Positions 7,423 through 14,558 of a stretch of DNA of 19,043 nt are shown here, one piece after another. This DNA comes from Nitriliruptorales bacterium (GTDB taxonomy: Bacteria; Actinomycetota; Nitriliruptoria; Nitriliruptorales; Nitriliruptoraceae). The stretch lies in contig JAURQY010000053.1 in assembly GCA_030835875.1 (NCBI GenBank), positions 1 through 19,043 of the forward strand, read 5' to 3'. Positions within the stretch are counted from its first letter, which is position 1; each line of letters opens with the position of its first letter. The notes below the pieces were generated by a model. That model saw only the letters and a program-made list of their open reading frames with translations. It was not told the DNA's origin and did no database searches. The position numbers and the translations under genes were made by a program.

Positions 7423-8228
7423 GCGGTGGAGTCCGGGCCGGCTCCGACCGCCTCGAGCGCGTCGATCGCCGTGCGCACGAGCGTCGCCGCGGCAGCGACC
7501 TCGTCCTCCGGACCGGTGAGCCGCACGATCATCGGGCTGCCCGGGTAGGAACCGAGCCGCACCGTCGGGTGCTGCGCCTGCATCGCGACGAACGTCTCGT
7601 TCAGCAGGCTCTCGGAGAAGCGGTGCGTGATCTCGACGACGTGTGGGACCGGGTTGTGACCGGCGAGCAGCGCCGCCTCGACCGCATCGCCGAGCAGCGC
7701 CCGGAACTCGCTCGGCACGCCCGGCAGCACCACCACCGTCGCGCCGTACCCGTCCGGGGCGTCCGAACCACCGTCGATGTCGACGCACACCGCAGGCGTC
7801 CAGCCGCCCTCGCGCGCCATCAGCCGGCTGCCGGCGGGGATGCGCGCCATACGCATCACGTGATCGACGAAGACGTCGCTGACCGCGAAGCCACGGCCCC
7901 GCGTGCGCTCGACGATGCCGCGCATCGCCGCCGCGAGCGTCGCGTCGAGCACGACCTCGCGGCCGAGCGCCGCGGCGACCGCCTCGTAGGTGATGTCGTC
8001 CGGTGTCGAGCCGATCCCACCGGAGGTGACGATGACGCGGGGCCGCGGCCGCGCGAGCTCGGCGTGCAACGCCTCCGCGATCGCGCCGGCGTCGTCGGGG
8101 ACGACGTGCACGCGCTCGAGCGGCACGCCCAGCGGCCGGAGCCGGTCGGCGAGCCACGGCGAGTTGGTGTCCGTGACGAAGCCACCGAGGATCTCGTCAC
8201 CGATGACGAGCATGGACGCCGCCAGCAC
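7419..8228 (-). CDS. CinA N-terminal / MoaB-Mog domain protein
   Basis: A protein of about 269 residues with the CinA N-terminal (COG1058, molybdopterin-binding-like) fold: MLVIGDEILGGFVTDTNS at the start, VTSGGIGSTPDDITYEAVA in the middle, and VVLPGVPSEFRALL. It lacks the C-terminal amidase domain of full CinA, so it is a stand-alone COG1058 protein. Relatives act as nucleotide pyrophosphatases, and its exact substrate is unknown. The start GTG 8228 is chosen because GGAGGAGG lies 8 nt upstream and the product then begins as family members do. GTG 8234 is close, and ATG 8288 would add 20 unlike residues and lies only 1 nt from the -10-like TAGGCT. It is first in the minus-strand cluster and overlaps mca by 4 nt. 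Confidence 0.85.
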   Translation of the reverse strand: MLAASMLVIGDEILGGFVTDTNSPWLADRLRPLGVPLERVHVVPDDAGAIAEALHAELARPRPRVIVTSGGIGSTPDDITYEAVAAALGREVVLDATLAAAMRGIVERTRGRGFAVSDVFVDHVMRMARIPAGSRLMAREGGWTPAVCVDIDGGSDAPDGYGATVVVLPGVPSEFRALLGDAVEAALLAGHNPVPHVVEITHRFSESLLNETFVAMQAQHPTVRLGSYPGSPMIVRLTGPEDEVAAAATLVRTAIDALEAVGAGPDSTA

Positions 8229-8289
8229 CGTCACCGCCTCCTCCGCACCTGCGGCATGCGGACCGCGACGTGCGGGTGTCAGGGCCATG

Positions 8290-8295
8290 AGCCTA
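8290..8295 (-). promoter_or_regulatory. -10-like TAGGCT, promoter of the CinA-mca-pdxH cluster
   Basis: TAGGCT on the minus strand predicts transcription from about 8283, giving a leader of about 55 nt that carries GGAGGAGG before GTG 8228. It lies in the 70-nt region shared with the divergent membrane protein gene. Confidence 0.45.
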
Positions 8296-8307
8296 CCGAC
8301 GCACCGC

Positions 8308-8313
8308 TAGCGT
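8308..8313 (+). promoter_or_regulatory. -10-like TAGCGT ahead of the membrane protein gene
   Basis: TAGCGT, within the palindrome CGCTAGCG, predicts transcription from about 8320 toward the ATG at 8340 or 8361. It is paired back to back with the minus-strand TAGGCT at 8290-8295. No -35 is evident. Confidence 0.35.
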
Positions 8314-8360
8314 CCCTCGGGCGGTGCGAGGGCGCCGCGATGGACCTCCGGAGGCTCGCG

Positions 8361-9218
8361 ATGGGTGACGAGGCACGCAGCGACGTCGCCCTGACCGTCG
8401 CCGCACTCGTCTTCGGGCCACTCCTCCTCGGGAGCCTGCGCGGCGGCTCCGGACTCCTCGGGGTCCTCCTCAACGTCGCCGTCGTGCTCGCGCTGACCGC
8501 GCTCGTCCCGCTGCTCCTGATCCGCAGCCGTGCCGGTGGTCGCGCAGGCGGTCGGAGCATCGCCCGTGGTCTCGCGCTCGACGCCTCGCCCGCAGGGCTG
8601 CGGCGAGGTGTCGTCCTCGCCGTCCCCGCCGGGCTCGCCGGCGTCCTCGGCATGCTCACAGCCGGCGCGACGCCGGGGGCCGCACTGCTCGGCCGCCTGT
8701 CGGGTGCATCGCTGCAGGCCGTGCAGGTCGCCGCCTTCAGCGTCGGCGCGATCGTGCTGACCGTGTTCCTCGTCCGCCGGGGCGCCGAGGCGTTCCCGCG
8801 CTCCCCCGAGTGGACGCTGCGCCGCATCCTCCGAGCCGTCGGGGCCGCCGCCGCCGTCGTCGCGCTCGTCGCTGGCCTGGTGCGCGTCCCGCTCGGCGCG
8901 AGCGCACCGCGCGTGCTCGCGAACGCGCTCGCGCTGCTCGCGATCGTCCTCGTCGCCGACCGGATCGTCGACACCGGCCGCACCGCACCCCGGCTGGCCG
9001 TGTTCCTCCCGGCCTGCCTCGCGCTCTACCTCTACATCACCGGGTTCGGATTCGGCGTGGGGCTGCAGGCCGGCGCGCTCGCAGCGGGGACGACCGCCGT
9101 CATCGGGACACTCGCCCTCGGACGCGACGGTGCATGGCCGGCCGTGCCGCTCGCCCTCGCCGTCCACCTGTGGCCGACGTGCCTGAGCCCGCTCGCGCTG
9201 GTCGGCGGCCTGTGCTGA
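8361..9218 (+). CDS. polytopic membrane protein of unknown function
   Basis: A protein of about 285 residues with roughly eight hydrophobic membrane segments separated by short Arg-rich loops (for example RSRAGGRAGGRS and RRGAEAFPRSPEWTLRR). No family is recognised and no catalytic motif is visible. ATG 8361 is preferred because GGAGG lies 6 nt upstream; ATG 8340 (MDLRRLA) is the alternative and adds 7 residues. The frame is open far upstream, but that part is antisense to the CinA-like gene. The stop overlaps the GTG of the following RNA methyltransferase gene by 7 nt, so the two are probably one transcript. It could be a transporter or an integral membrane scaffold; nothing in the sequence decides. 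Confidence 0.75.
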   Translation: MGDEARSDVALTVAALVFGPLLLGSLRGGSGLLGVLLNVAVVLALTALVPLLLIRSRAGGRAGGRSIARGLALDASPAGLRRGVVLAVPAGLAGVLGMLTAGATPGAALLGRLSGASLQAVQVAAFSVGAIVLTVFLVRRGAEAFPRSPEWTLRRILRAVGAAAAVVALVAGLVRVPLGASAPRVLANALALLAIVLVADRIVDTGRTAPRLAVFLPACLALYLYITGFGFGVGLQAGALAAGTTAVIGTLALGRDGAWPAVPLALAVHLWPTCLSPLALVGGLC

Positions 9219-9967
9219 GCACCCCCCTCCCTGCCGACGCGCTCGCGCTGCTCCGGCGCGCGCAGCGCGACCCGGCGTACGTCATGCTCGAGGGCATGCA
9301 CGCGCTCAAGCATGCGATGCGCTTCGACGCGCAGGTCGACATCGTCGCGAGCCCCGACCCCGACGAGCTCGCACGACTGCTCGCCCGTGTCGCACCGGAC
9401 ATCACGCTGCCCGTCGCACCCGGCGCGGTCGAGGCCGGGACCTGGCGCGCGCTCACCGGCGGGCGTGCGCCCCCCTCCCCGTGCCTCGCGGTCGCCCGGC
9501 GGCCGGTGGTCGACGTCGTCGCGATGCTGGCTCGCCCCGCACGGCTGCTCGTCCTCGAGGAGCCGCGGCATCTCGGCAACACGGGCGCCGTCGTGCGGGT
9601 CGCCGCGGCCGCAGGACTCGCCGGTGTCGTGGTCGTCGGCGAGCTCGACCCGTGGAGCCCGACGGTCGTACGTGCGGCGGCAGGGCTCCACTTCGCCGTC
9701 GACGTCGTGCACGTGGCGGACCTCGCCGCGCTCGACGCGCTGCTCGCCGCATCGACGCGACCGATCGTCGCGCTCGACCCGGACGGCACACCGCTCGACG
9801 ACGTCGAGCTGCCCGTCGACGCCGTGGTCGTGCTCGGCACCGAGCGGCACGGACTGAGCGACGCGCTGCGGGCGCGCGCCACGCTGCGCGTCGCGATCCC
9901 GATGCAGGACGGCGTGTCGAGTCTCAACCTCGCGACCGCAGCGGCGGTGCTCGCCTACCGGCCCTGA
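9212..9967 (+). CDS. TrmH/SpoU-family RNA methyltransferase
   Basis: A 251-residue SPOUT (trefoil-knot) methyltransferase that would transfer methyl from S-adenosylmethionine to a ribose 2'-OH in rRNA or tRNA. The three knot motifs are visible: motif 1 HLGNTGAVVR with Asn123 and Arg129, motif 2 VLGTERHGLS (209-216 is the GTERHGLS part; the usual GNE is GTE here), and motif 3 IPMQDGVSSLNLATAAA from 229. The N-terminal about 90 residues (YVMLEGMHALKHAM) look like the substrate-binding domain of this family. GTG 9212 overlaps the stop of the membrane protein gene by 7 nt, so translation is probably coupled. The target nucleotide cannot be told from sequence. The 3' end overlaps the convergent DUF885 gene by 13 bp. 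Confidence 0.88.
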   Translation: MLSTPLPADALALLRRAQRDPAYVMLEGMHALKHAMRFDAQVDIVASPDPDELARLLARVAPDITLPVAPGAVEAGTWRALTGGRAPPSPCLAVARRPVVDVVAMLARPARLLVLEEPRHLGNTGAVVRVAAAAGLAGVVVVGELDPWSPTVVRAAAGLHFAVDVVHVADLAALDALLAASTRPIVALDPDGTPLDDVELPVDAVVVLGTERHGLSDALRARATLRVAIPMQDGVSSLNLATAAAVLAYRP

Positions 9968-11739
9968 ACCGACCCGACCGGCGGGCCGGCGAACGGCCGC
10001 TGCTCCGGCGCCCCGTCCGCGAGCGCCTCCGCGACGATCGCGACGGTCGGCGTGCCGTGTGACAGCACCCGGCGCAGGAACGTCCCCGGATCGAACGCCG
10101 CGCCCTCGCGTGCCCGCTCGGTCCGGCGCAGCCCGGCCAGCTCCTCGTAGCCTGCGTAGTAGGAGGAGAGCTGCACCGACGTGAGCTTCGCGCGGCGCAG
10201 CTTCCCCTCCGCCTCCGCGCGCTCCTGCAGCGCTGCACCGGTGAGCAGCGCCATCGCGTCCTCGTCGGTCATCGAGGCGGCGTGCAGGCCGAGGTCGAGG
10301 AGCGCGTTCGCCGCAGTCCGCAGCATCATCTTCCGCTGCGTGAGCACGAGGTCCTCGCGCGCGACCCGCGACGTGCCGTCCTCGCCGAAGCCGGCCTCGA
10401 TCATCATCTCCTCGACGAGCACCGCCCAGCCCTCGGTGAAGACGGGTCGCGTGAGGAGCCGGCGCACCATGTGCGGATGGTGCGCGGCATGAGCGAGCTG
10501 CACGAAATGACCGGGGTAGGCCTCGTGGATGGCGAGCGAACGCAGCATCGCCGGGTGGTACTCGCGCAGGAAGGAGCGCACGCGCGGACCGTCCCAGTGG
10601 TCGGGGACGGGACTGAGCAGGTAGCGGCTCTGGAGGCCCTCGCGCAACGGTGGCGGCCGGCGCAGCATCGCCACCGCGACGCCCTGCTCGTCGGGCCCCA
10701 TCGCTTCGATGCGCAGCCGGTCGGAGGGCGGCAGGTCGACGAGTCCGGCCCCCGGTGCACCGGGCGCGAGGAAGTCGCGCGCCTCCTCGACCGCACGTCG
10801 CGCCTCGGCGAGCAGCATCCCCGGCGGCACGGCCGTCGCGGCGATGTCGTCGAGCACCGCACGGAGCAGCGCATCGTCCTCGTCCGGGCGGGGCACGCCG
10901 ACGAAGCGGCGCTCCCAGCCGGCGGCGGCGATCTCGACCATCTCGGCACGCGTCTCCGCGAGCGTCGTGCGTGCGCGGTCCTCGATGGCCTGCGCGTCCA
11001 TCGTCGTGCCGACGGCGAGCTCGAGCGCGCGGTCGACGTACGCAGGGCCGACGCGCCAGTCGAGCCGACGATCGTCCACGAGCTCATCGACGAGCGCGGC
11101 GTAGGCCTCAACGCCCTCCGTCGCGTACTCGCCGGCGTCGCGCGCCTCGTCGATCTCGACGCCGCATGCCGCCGCGCGCTCGGGGAGCCGGTCGCGCAGC
11201 AGCGCGATCGCCGCGGGCACGCGCTGCTCGAGCAATCCGAACGTGGGCGCCGACACGCCGCTCAGCAGCCGACCCGCCTGCTCGAGGAGCGCGGGCACAC
11301 GCCGTGCGCGTCGGACGGCCGCGTCGACGAGGCGGCGACGCTCCCCCGGGTCGGCCGCGGTGCCCGCCGCGTCGAGCAGGTCGAGCACGCCGGTGGTCGC
11401 GATGCCGAGCGCGACGGTCGGATCGAGGGCGAGCGCAGGACGCTCCTCGAGCTCGACCCGCCGCCAGCGCACCGCATCGAGGAGGAGCGTCAGGTCGCCG
11501 GCGAGCTCGCGCGCCTCGCCGGTGCGCGACGACGGCAGCGCACCGAGCTCGAGCATGACGGCCGCCTCGAGGTCGGCGAGCGAGCGGCTGCGTGCGTCGA
11601 GCGCCGGGAGCGACAGATCGGGCAGGTCCTCGTCGCGGCCGTCGAGGCCGATGCGTGTCGCCTCGACCGGTTCATGATCGCGCACGTGATCGAGGAGGCG
11701 CTCGGTGAGCGCCTCGACCCGCTGTGCGACGGCCTCCAT
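9955..11739 (-). CDS. DUF885 family protein (HEAYPGH metallopeptidase-like)
   Basis: A 594-residue DUF885 protein. The signature HEAYPGH at 405-411 is the HExxxGH-like zinc-site motif of this family, followed by FTEGWAVLVEEMM, whose glutamate is expected to complete the site. The rest is mostly helical, as in the family, which is related to M3-like metallopeptidases. There is no signal peptide (start MEAVAQRVEALTERLL), so the protein should be cytoplasmic. No substrate is known, but a peptidase role is likely by family. ATG 11739 is chosen over the upstream open frame because GGAAGGG lies about 5 nt before it and a TAGCGT -10-like hexamer lies 22 nt before it. Its 3' end overlaps the convergent methyltransferase by 13 bp. 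Confidence 0.88.
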   Translation of the reverse strand: MEAVAQRVEALTERLLDHVRDHEPVEATRIGLDGRDEDLPDLSLPALDARSRSLADLEAAVMLELGALPSSRTGEARELAGDLTLLLDAVRWRRVELEERPALALDPTVALGIATTGVLDLLDAAGTAADPGERRRLVDAAVRRARRVPALLEQAGRLLSGVSAPTFGLLEQRVPAAIALLRDRLPERAAACGVEIDEARDAGEYATEGVEAYAALVDELVDDRRLDWRVGPAYVDRALELAVGTTMDAQAIEDRARTTLAETRAEMVEIAAAGWERRFVGVPRPDEDDALLRAVLDDIAATAVPPGMLLAEARRAVEEARDFLAPGAPGAGLVDLPPSDRLRIEAMGPDEQGVAVAMLRRPPPLREGLQSRYLLSPVPDHWDGPRVRSFLREYHPAMLRSLAIHEAYPGHFVQLAHAAHHPHMVRRLLTRPVFTEGWAVLVEEMMIEAGFGEDGTSRVAREDLVLTQRKMMLRTAANALLDLGLHAASMTDEDAMALLTGAALQERAEAEGKLRRAKLTSVQLSSYYAGYEELAGLRRTERAREGAAFDPGTFLRRVLSHGTPTVAIVAEALADGAPEQRPFAGPPVGSVQGR

Positions 11740-11761
11740 GACGCCCTTCCGGTAGCTCCTG

Positions 11762-11767
11762 ACGCTA
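11762..11767 (-). promoter_or_regulatory. -10-like TAGCGT ahead of the DUF885 gene
   Basis: TAGCGT on the minus strand lies 22 nt before ATG 11739 and predicts a leader of about 15 nt with the GGAAGGG ribosome-binding site. No spaced -35 is visible. Confidence 0.4.
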
Positions 11768-11783
11768 GTCAAGCCCTGGGTGG

Positions 11784-11789
11784 TACGGT
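11784..11789 (+). promoter_or_regulatory. -10-like TACGGT ahead of the helicase gene
   Basis: TACGGT fits TAnnnT and would start transcription near 11796, leaving a leader of about 174 nt before the helicase GTG at 11970. Confidence is low because no -35 is clear and other start points in this GC-rich leader are possible. Confidence 0.3.
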
Positions 11790-11809
11790 CCCCCGAGGAC
11801 AGCGCGCCA

Positions 11810-11843
11810 CGACGGACGCCGTCCGTCGGAGCGTCCGCGCTCC
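11810..11843 (+). other. tandem hairpins in the helicase 5' leader
   Basis: CGACGGAC (11810-11817) pairs perfectly with GTCCGTCG (11821-11828) around a GCC loop. It is followed at once by GGAGCG (11828-11833) pairing with CGCTCC (11838-11843) around TCCG. A further GTGGG-A-CCCAC lies at 11922-11932. Together they make the leader of the RNA helicase mRNA strongly structured. No known RNA family is recognised. Confidence 0.4.
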
Positions 11844-11969
11844 TCGCGATCCTCGCCGGCGCCACTCCCGTGCGCGGCAGGACCCACATCGCGGCCGCCG
11901 GCAGCGCCTGGCTCCCCCTCGGTGGGACCCACGGACCCGTGCCGGGCCGCCCATACCCAGAGAGAAGCT

Positions 11970-13868
11970 GTGACACCGACCTTCCGGGACCTCGGGGTCG
12001 ACGACGCCCTGTGCGACGCGCTCGAGGCCAAGGGCATCACCCATCCGTTCCCCATCCAGGCGCTGACGCTGCCGATGGCCCTCGCCGGCGACGACCTCAT
12101 CGGTCAGGCCCGCACGGGCACCGGCAAGACGCTCGCCTTCGGCCTGCCGCTCCTGCAGCGCGTCGACACCTCGGCGCGCCACACGCAGGCCCTCATCGTC
12201 GTCCCGACGCGCGAGCTGTGCGTGCAGGTCCACGAGGACCTCCGCATCGGCGCCGCGCTCGGCATCCGCTCGATCGCCGTCTACGGCGGGACGCCCTACG
12301 AGGAGCAGACCGCGGCGCTCGAGTCCGGCGTCCACGTCGTCGTCGGCACGCCGGGGCGTCTGCTCGACCACCTCAACCGCGGCACGCTCGACCTGTCGGA
12401 CGTCCGTGCGCTCGTCCTCGACGAGGCGGACGAGATGCTCGACATGGGCTTCCTGCCCGACGTCGAGCGGCTCATCGAGAGCTGCCCGACCGAGCGGCAC
12501 ACGATGCTGTTCAGCGCGACGATGCCGACCGCGATCGTGAAGATGGCACGGCGCTACATGAACAGCCCGACGTTCACCCGCGCCGACCTCACCGAGGGCG
12601 AGACCGCACCGAACGTCGACCAGCACTTCATGCTCGTGCACCGCATGGACAAGCCGCGGCTGCTCGCGCGCATCCTGCAGACCCCCGAGCGCGGCAACGT
12701 GTACGTCTTCGTCCGCACGAAGCACATGGCGGACCGGCTCGTCGAGGACCTCGGCGACCTCGGAGCCGAGGCGATCGCGATCCACGGCGACCTGCGCCAG
12801 ACGACGCGCGAACGCAACCTCGACCGCTTCCGCGAGGGCAAGGTCAGCGTGCTCGTCGCCACCGAGGTCGCCGCGCGCGGACTCGACGTCGAGAACGTGA
12901 CGCACGTCGTGAACTACGACTGCCCCGAGGACGAGAAGATGTACCTGCACCGCATCGGGCGGACCGCCCGCGCGGGACGCGCCGGGGTCGCCGTCACGTT
13001 CGTCGAGCACCAGGAGGTCGAGCGCGCGAACCTGATCCGCCGCGCGATCGACCGGACGGACCTCGAGGTCCGTCAGATCTTCTCCACCTCCCCCGAGCTC
13101 ATCGAGCTGTTCGAACTGCCCGAGGACGTGCCGTGGGCGCGCTCGGTCGCGCGCCGGCGCGCACCGGAGGGTGACGGTGGCGATCGCGGTGGTCGCGGTG
13201 GTCGCGGCGGGCGAGGCGAACGCGGCGGACGTGACGAGCGCGGCGGACGCGGCGAGCGACGCGAGCGGGACGGCGAACGTGCCGAACGTCGTGAGCGCGA
13301 TGGCGACTCCGGCGAGCGACGCGAGCGACGTGAACGACGCGTAACGCGCGACGAAGGGCCGAAGAAGACCGCCGCCGAACCCGAGGTCTCCGAGCGCGCG
13401 GACGCGACCACGACGACGGACGACGACGGTGGCGCGCCGCGCACATCACGTCGGCGTCGCGGCGGGCGTGGACGCAGCCGTGGCGGGGCCGGCACAGCGG
13501 GCGGATCGGAGGCGCGCGATGCCTCACACGAGACGCCAGCAGAACCGAGGGCGGCCCGGACGCGCGAGACCTCACGCGGCGACAGCGCCGGCGACGGTGC
13601 CGACCGTGGCGAGCAGCGCTCGTCCACCGGGGGACGCCGCCGTGGTGGCCGCGGTCGCGGCGGGAACGGCCGCTCCGAGCAGGAGCGCAGCAGCGAGCCG
13701 AAGGGTGGCGAGCGGCGGCGCGGGTCCGAGCGTGGCGGTTCCGAGCGTGGCGGGTCGGAGCGTGGCGGTTCGGAACGCCGCTCGTCCGGGACGTCCGAGC
13801 GCGAGGTCCCGCGCGGCGATGGTCAGCCGCAGCTCGCGCGTCGGGTGAAGGTCGAGCACCTGCCCTGA
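11970..13868 (+). CDS. DEAD-box ATP-dependent RNA helicase with Arg/Gly/Glu-rich tail
   Basis: A 632-residue DEAD-box helicase that unwinds structured RNA in cold adaptation, ribosome assembly or RNA decay. All core motifs are present: Q motif with Q30, Walker A ARTGTGKT (47-54), PTREL (79-83), TPGR, DEAD (151-154), SAT (182-184), VATEVAARGLDV, and HRIGRTARAG (327-336). From about residue 398 a low-complexity tail of about 235 residues, rich in Arg, Gly, Glu, Asp and Ser, continues to the stop, with GGRGG and GSERG repeats. It is probably disordered and RNA-binding. GTG 11970 (VTPTFRDLG) is chosen because helicase homology begins there; the preceding AGAGAGAAG is only a weak ribosome-binding site. 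An in-frame GTG at 11922 would add 16 unrelated residues. The general type is DeaD/CsdA-like; no more exact orthology is claimed. Confidence 0.93.
   Translation: MTPTFRDLGVDDALCDALEAKGITHPFPIQALTLPMALAGDDLIGQARTGTGKTLAFGLPLLQRVDTSARHTQALIVVPTRELCVQVHEDLRIGAALGIRSIAVYGGTPYEEQTAALESGVHVVVGTPGRLLDHLNRGTLDLSDVRALVLDEADEMLDMGFLPDVERLIESCPTERHTMLFSATMPTAIVKMARRYMNSPTFTRADLTEGETAPNVDQHFMLVHRMDKPRLLARILQTPERGNVYVFVRTKHMADRLVEDLGDLGAEAIAIHGDLRQTTRERNLDRFREGKVSVLVATEVAARGLDVENVTHVVNYDCPEDEKMYLHRIGRTARAGRAGVAVTFVEHQEVERANLIRRAIDRTDLEVRQIFSTSPELIELFELPEDVPWARSVARRRAPEGDGGDRGGRGGRGGRGERGGRDERGGRGERRERDGERAERRERDGDSGERRERRERRVTRDEGPKKTAAEPEVSERADATTTTDDDGGAPRTSRRRRGGRGRSRGGAGTAGGSEARDASHETPAEPRAARTRETSRGDSAGDGADRGEQRSSTGGRRRGGRGRGGNGRSEQERSSEPKGGERRRGSERGGSERGGSERGGSERRSSGTSEREVPRGDGQPQLARRVKVEHLP
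13722..13778 (+). repeat. 15-bp tandem repeat encoding GSERG
   Basis: Nearly four copies of a 15-bp unit (GGn TCn GAG CGT GGC) encode GSERG GSERG GSERG GSER within the helicase tail. The unit length is a multiple of three, so copy-number change keeps the frame. Shorter GGTCGCGGT repeats lie near 13186-13215. Confidence 0.8.
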
Positions 13869-13869
13869 T

Positions 13870-13903
13870 CGACCCGTGGTCGCCCGCCGATCGCCGCGGG
13901 TCG
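13870..13903 (+). terminator. possible terminator hairpin after the helicase gene
   Basis: In the 42-nt gap between the convergent helicase and FHA-LuxR genes, 13870-13880 can pair with 13893-13903. This gives an 11-bp stem beginning CGACCCG/CGGGTCG, with two G-U pairs on the plus-strand RNA and a 12-nt loop. There is no T tract, as is common in very GC-rich actinobacteria. The wobble pairs form only in plus-strand RNA, so it suits the helicase transcript. Confidence 0.4.
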
Positions 13904-13910
13904 CGACGGC

Positions 13911-14495
13911 TCAGAGCAGCTTGAGTCGTGCGGCCTCGGCGACCGCACCCGCACGGTTGCGCGCGCCGAGCTTGTCGAACAGCTCCTGCGCGTACGCCTT
14001 GACGGTGCGCTCGGTGACACCGAGCTCCGCGCCGATCTCGTTGTTCGTCTTGCCCTGCGCCATGCCCTGCAGGACCTCGAGCTGCCGCTTCGAGAGGTGC
14101 GGCGTGTCGAGCTCCTCCACCGTCGGCATCGTGAGGACGAGCGTCTCGTCCTCGTGCTGCGCGGCGACGGCCGGGTCCTCGAAGACGGTGACGACCGGTC
14201 CGAACGCGACGCGGTCGCCGTGGTGGAGCGAGCGCGGGCCGGTGATCCGCTCACCGTTGACGCTCGTGCCCGCCGACGAGTCGAGGTCGGCGACGATCAC
14301 GGCGGACGCGACGCGCCGCAGCTCGGCATGCACGCGCGAGACCCGCGGGTCCTGGATGACGTAGGCGTTGTCGTCACGACGTCCGACGGTCCCGACCTCG
14401 TGGTCGAGGCGGATCGTGCGACCGGCCTGCGCGCCCTCGCTGAAGTGCAGCGTCGGCACGGGGACGACCTTCTTCGCCTTCTGGACCTCCGACAT
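13911..14495 (-). CDS. FHA domain - LuxR-type HTH transcriptional regulator
   Basis: A 194-residue two-domain protein. The N-terminal FHA domain (about 14-108) has GR at 38-39, SRVH at 53-56 and SSAGTSVNG at 73-81, which are the phosphothreonine-binding residues of the fold. A linker (109-133) with three threonines in DETLVLTMPT leads to a LuxR/GerE helix-turn-helix (134-194: LSKRQLEVLQGMAQGKTNNEIG, then VTERTVKAYAQELFDKLGA). There is no receiver domain, so regulation is expected through FHA binding of a phosphothreonine, for example one made by a Ser/Thr protein kinase. ATG 14495 has a strong AGGAGG ribosome-binding site 7 nt upstream. It lies 63 nt downstream of the PHP gene on the same strand; a TACGCT -10-like site (14573-14578) inside the PHP end may give it its own promoter. 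Target genes are unknown. Confidence 0.9.
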   Translation of the reverse strand: MSEVQKAKKVVPVPTLHFSEGAQAGRTIRLDHEVGTVGRRDDNAYVIQDPRVSRVHAELRRVASAVIVADLDSSAGTSVNGERITGPRSLHHGDRVAFGPVVTVFEDPAVAAQHEDETLVLTMPTVEELDTPHLSKRQLEVLQGMAQGKTNNEIGAELGVTERTVKAYAQELFDKLGARNRAGAVAEAARLKLL

Positions 14496-14558
14496 GCCGA
14501 CACCTCCTCGCGAAGCGCCCCGAGCCCCTGCCCGCTCACCTGAGGGGGCGTACGGGGA

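Noticed and set aside
6526..8157. 543-residue frame suggesting a fusion to Mca
   Set aside because: The upstream part is another frame of the CinA-like gene; ATG 7422 with a 4-nt overlap gives the normal Mca length.
8229..8288. ATG 8288 as start of the CinA-like gene
   Set aside because: It lies 1 nt from the -10-like TAGGCT, has no ribosome-binding site, and adds residues unlike the family; GTG 8228 has GGAGGAGG.
7569..9218. 549-residue frame on the plus strand
   Set aside because: Residues before 8340 are antisense to the CinA-like gene; membrane-protein sequence begins only at 8340 or 8361.
10282..11973. 563-residue plus-strand frame opposite the DUF885 gene
   Set aside because: Its Arg/His/Glu-rich composition is the mirror of high-GC codon use; no domain is recognisable, while the minus strand carries the HEAYPGH motif.
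11769..13010. 413-residue minus-strand frame opposite the helicase
   Set aside because: It is antisense to all the DEAD-box core motifs and has no family signature.
13160..13800. Regular repeats that might be a CRISPR array
   Set aside because: The repeats are short in-frame codon repeats inside the helicase tail, without unique spacers.
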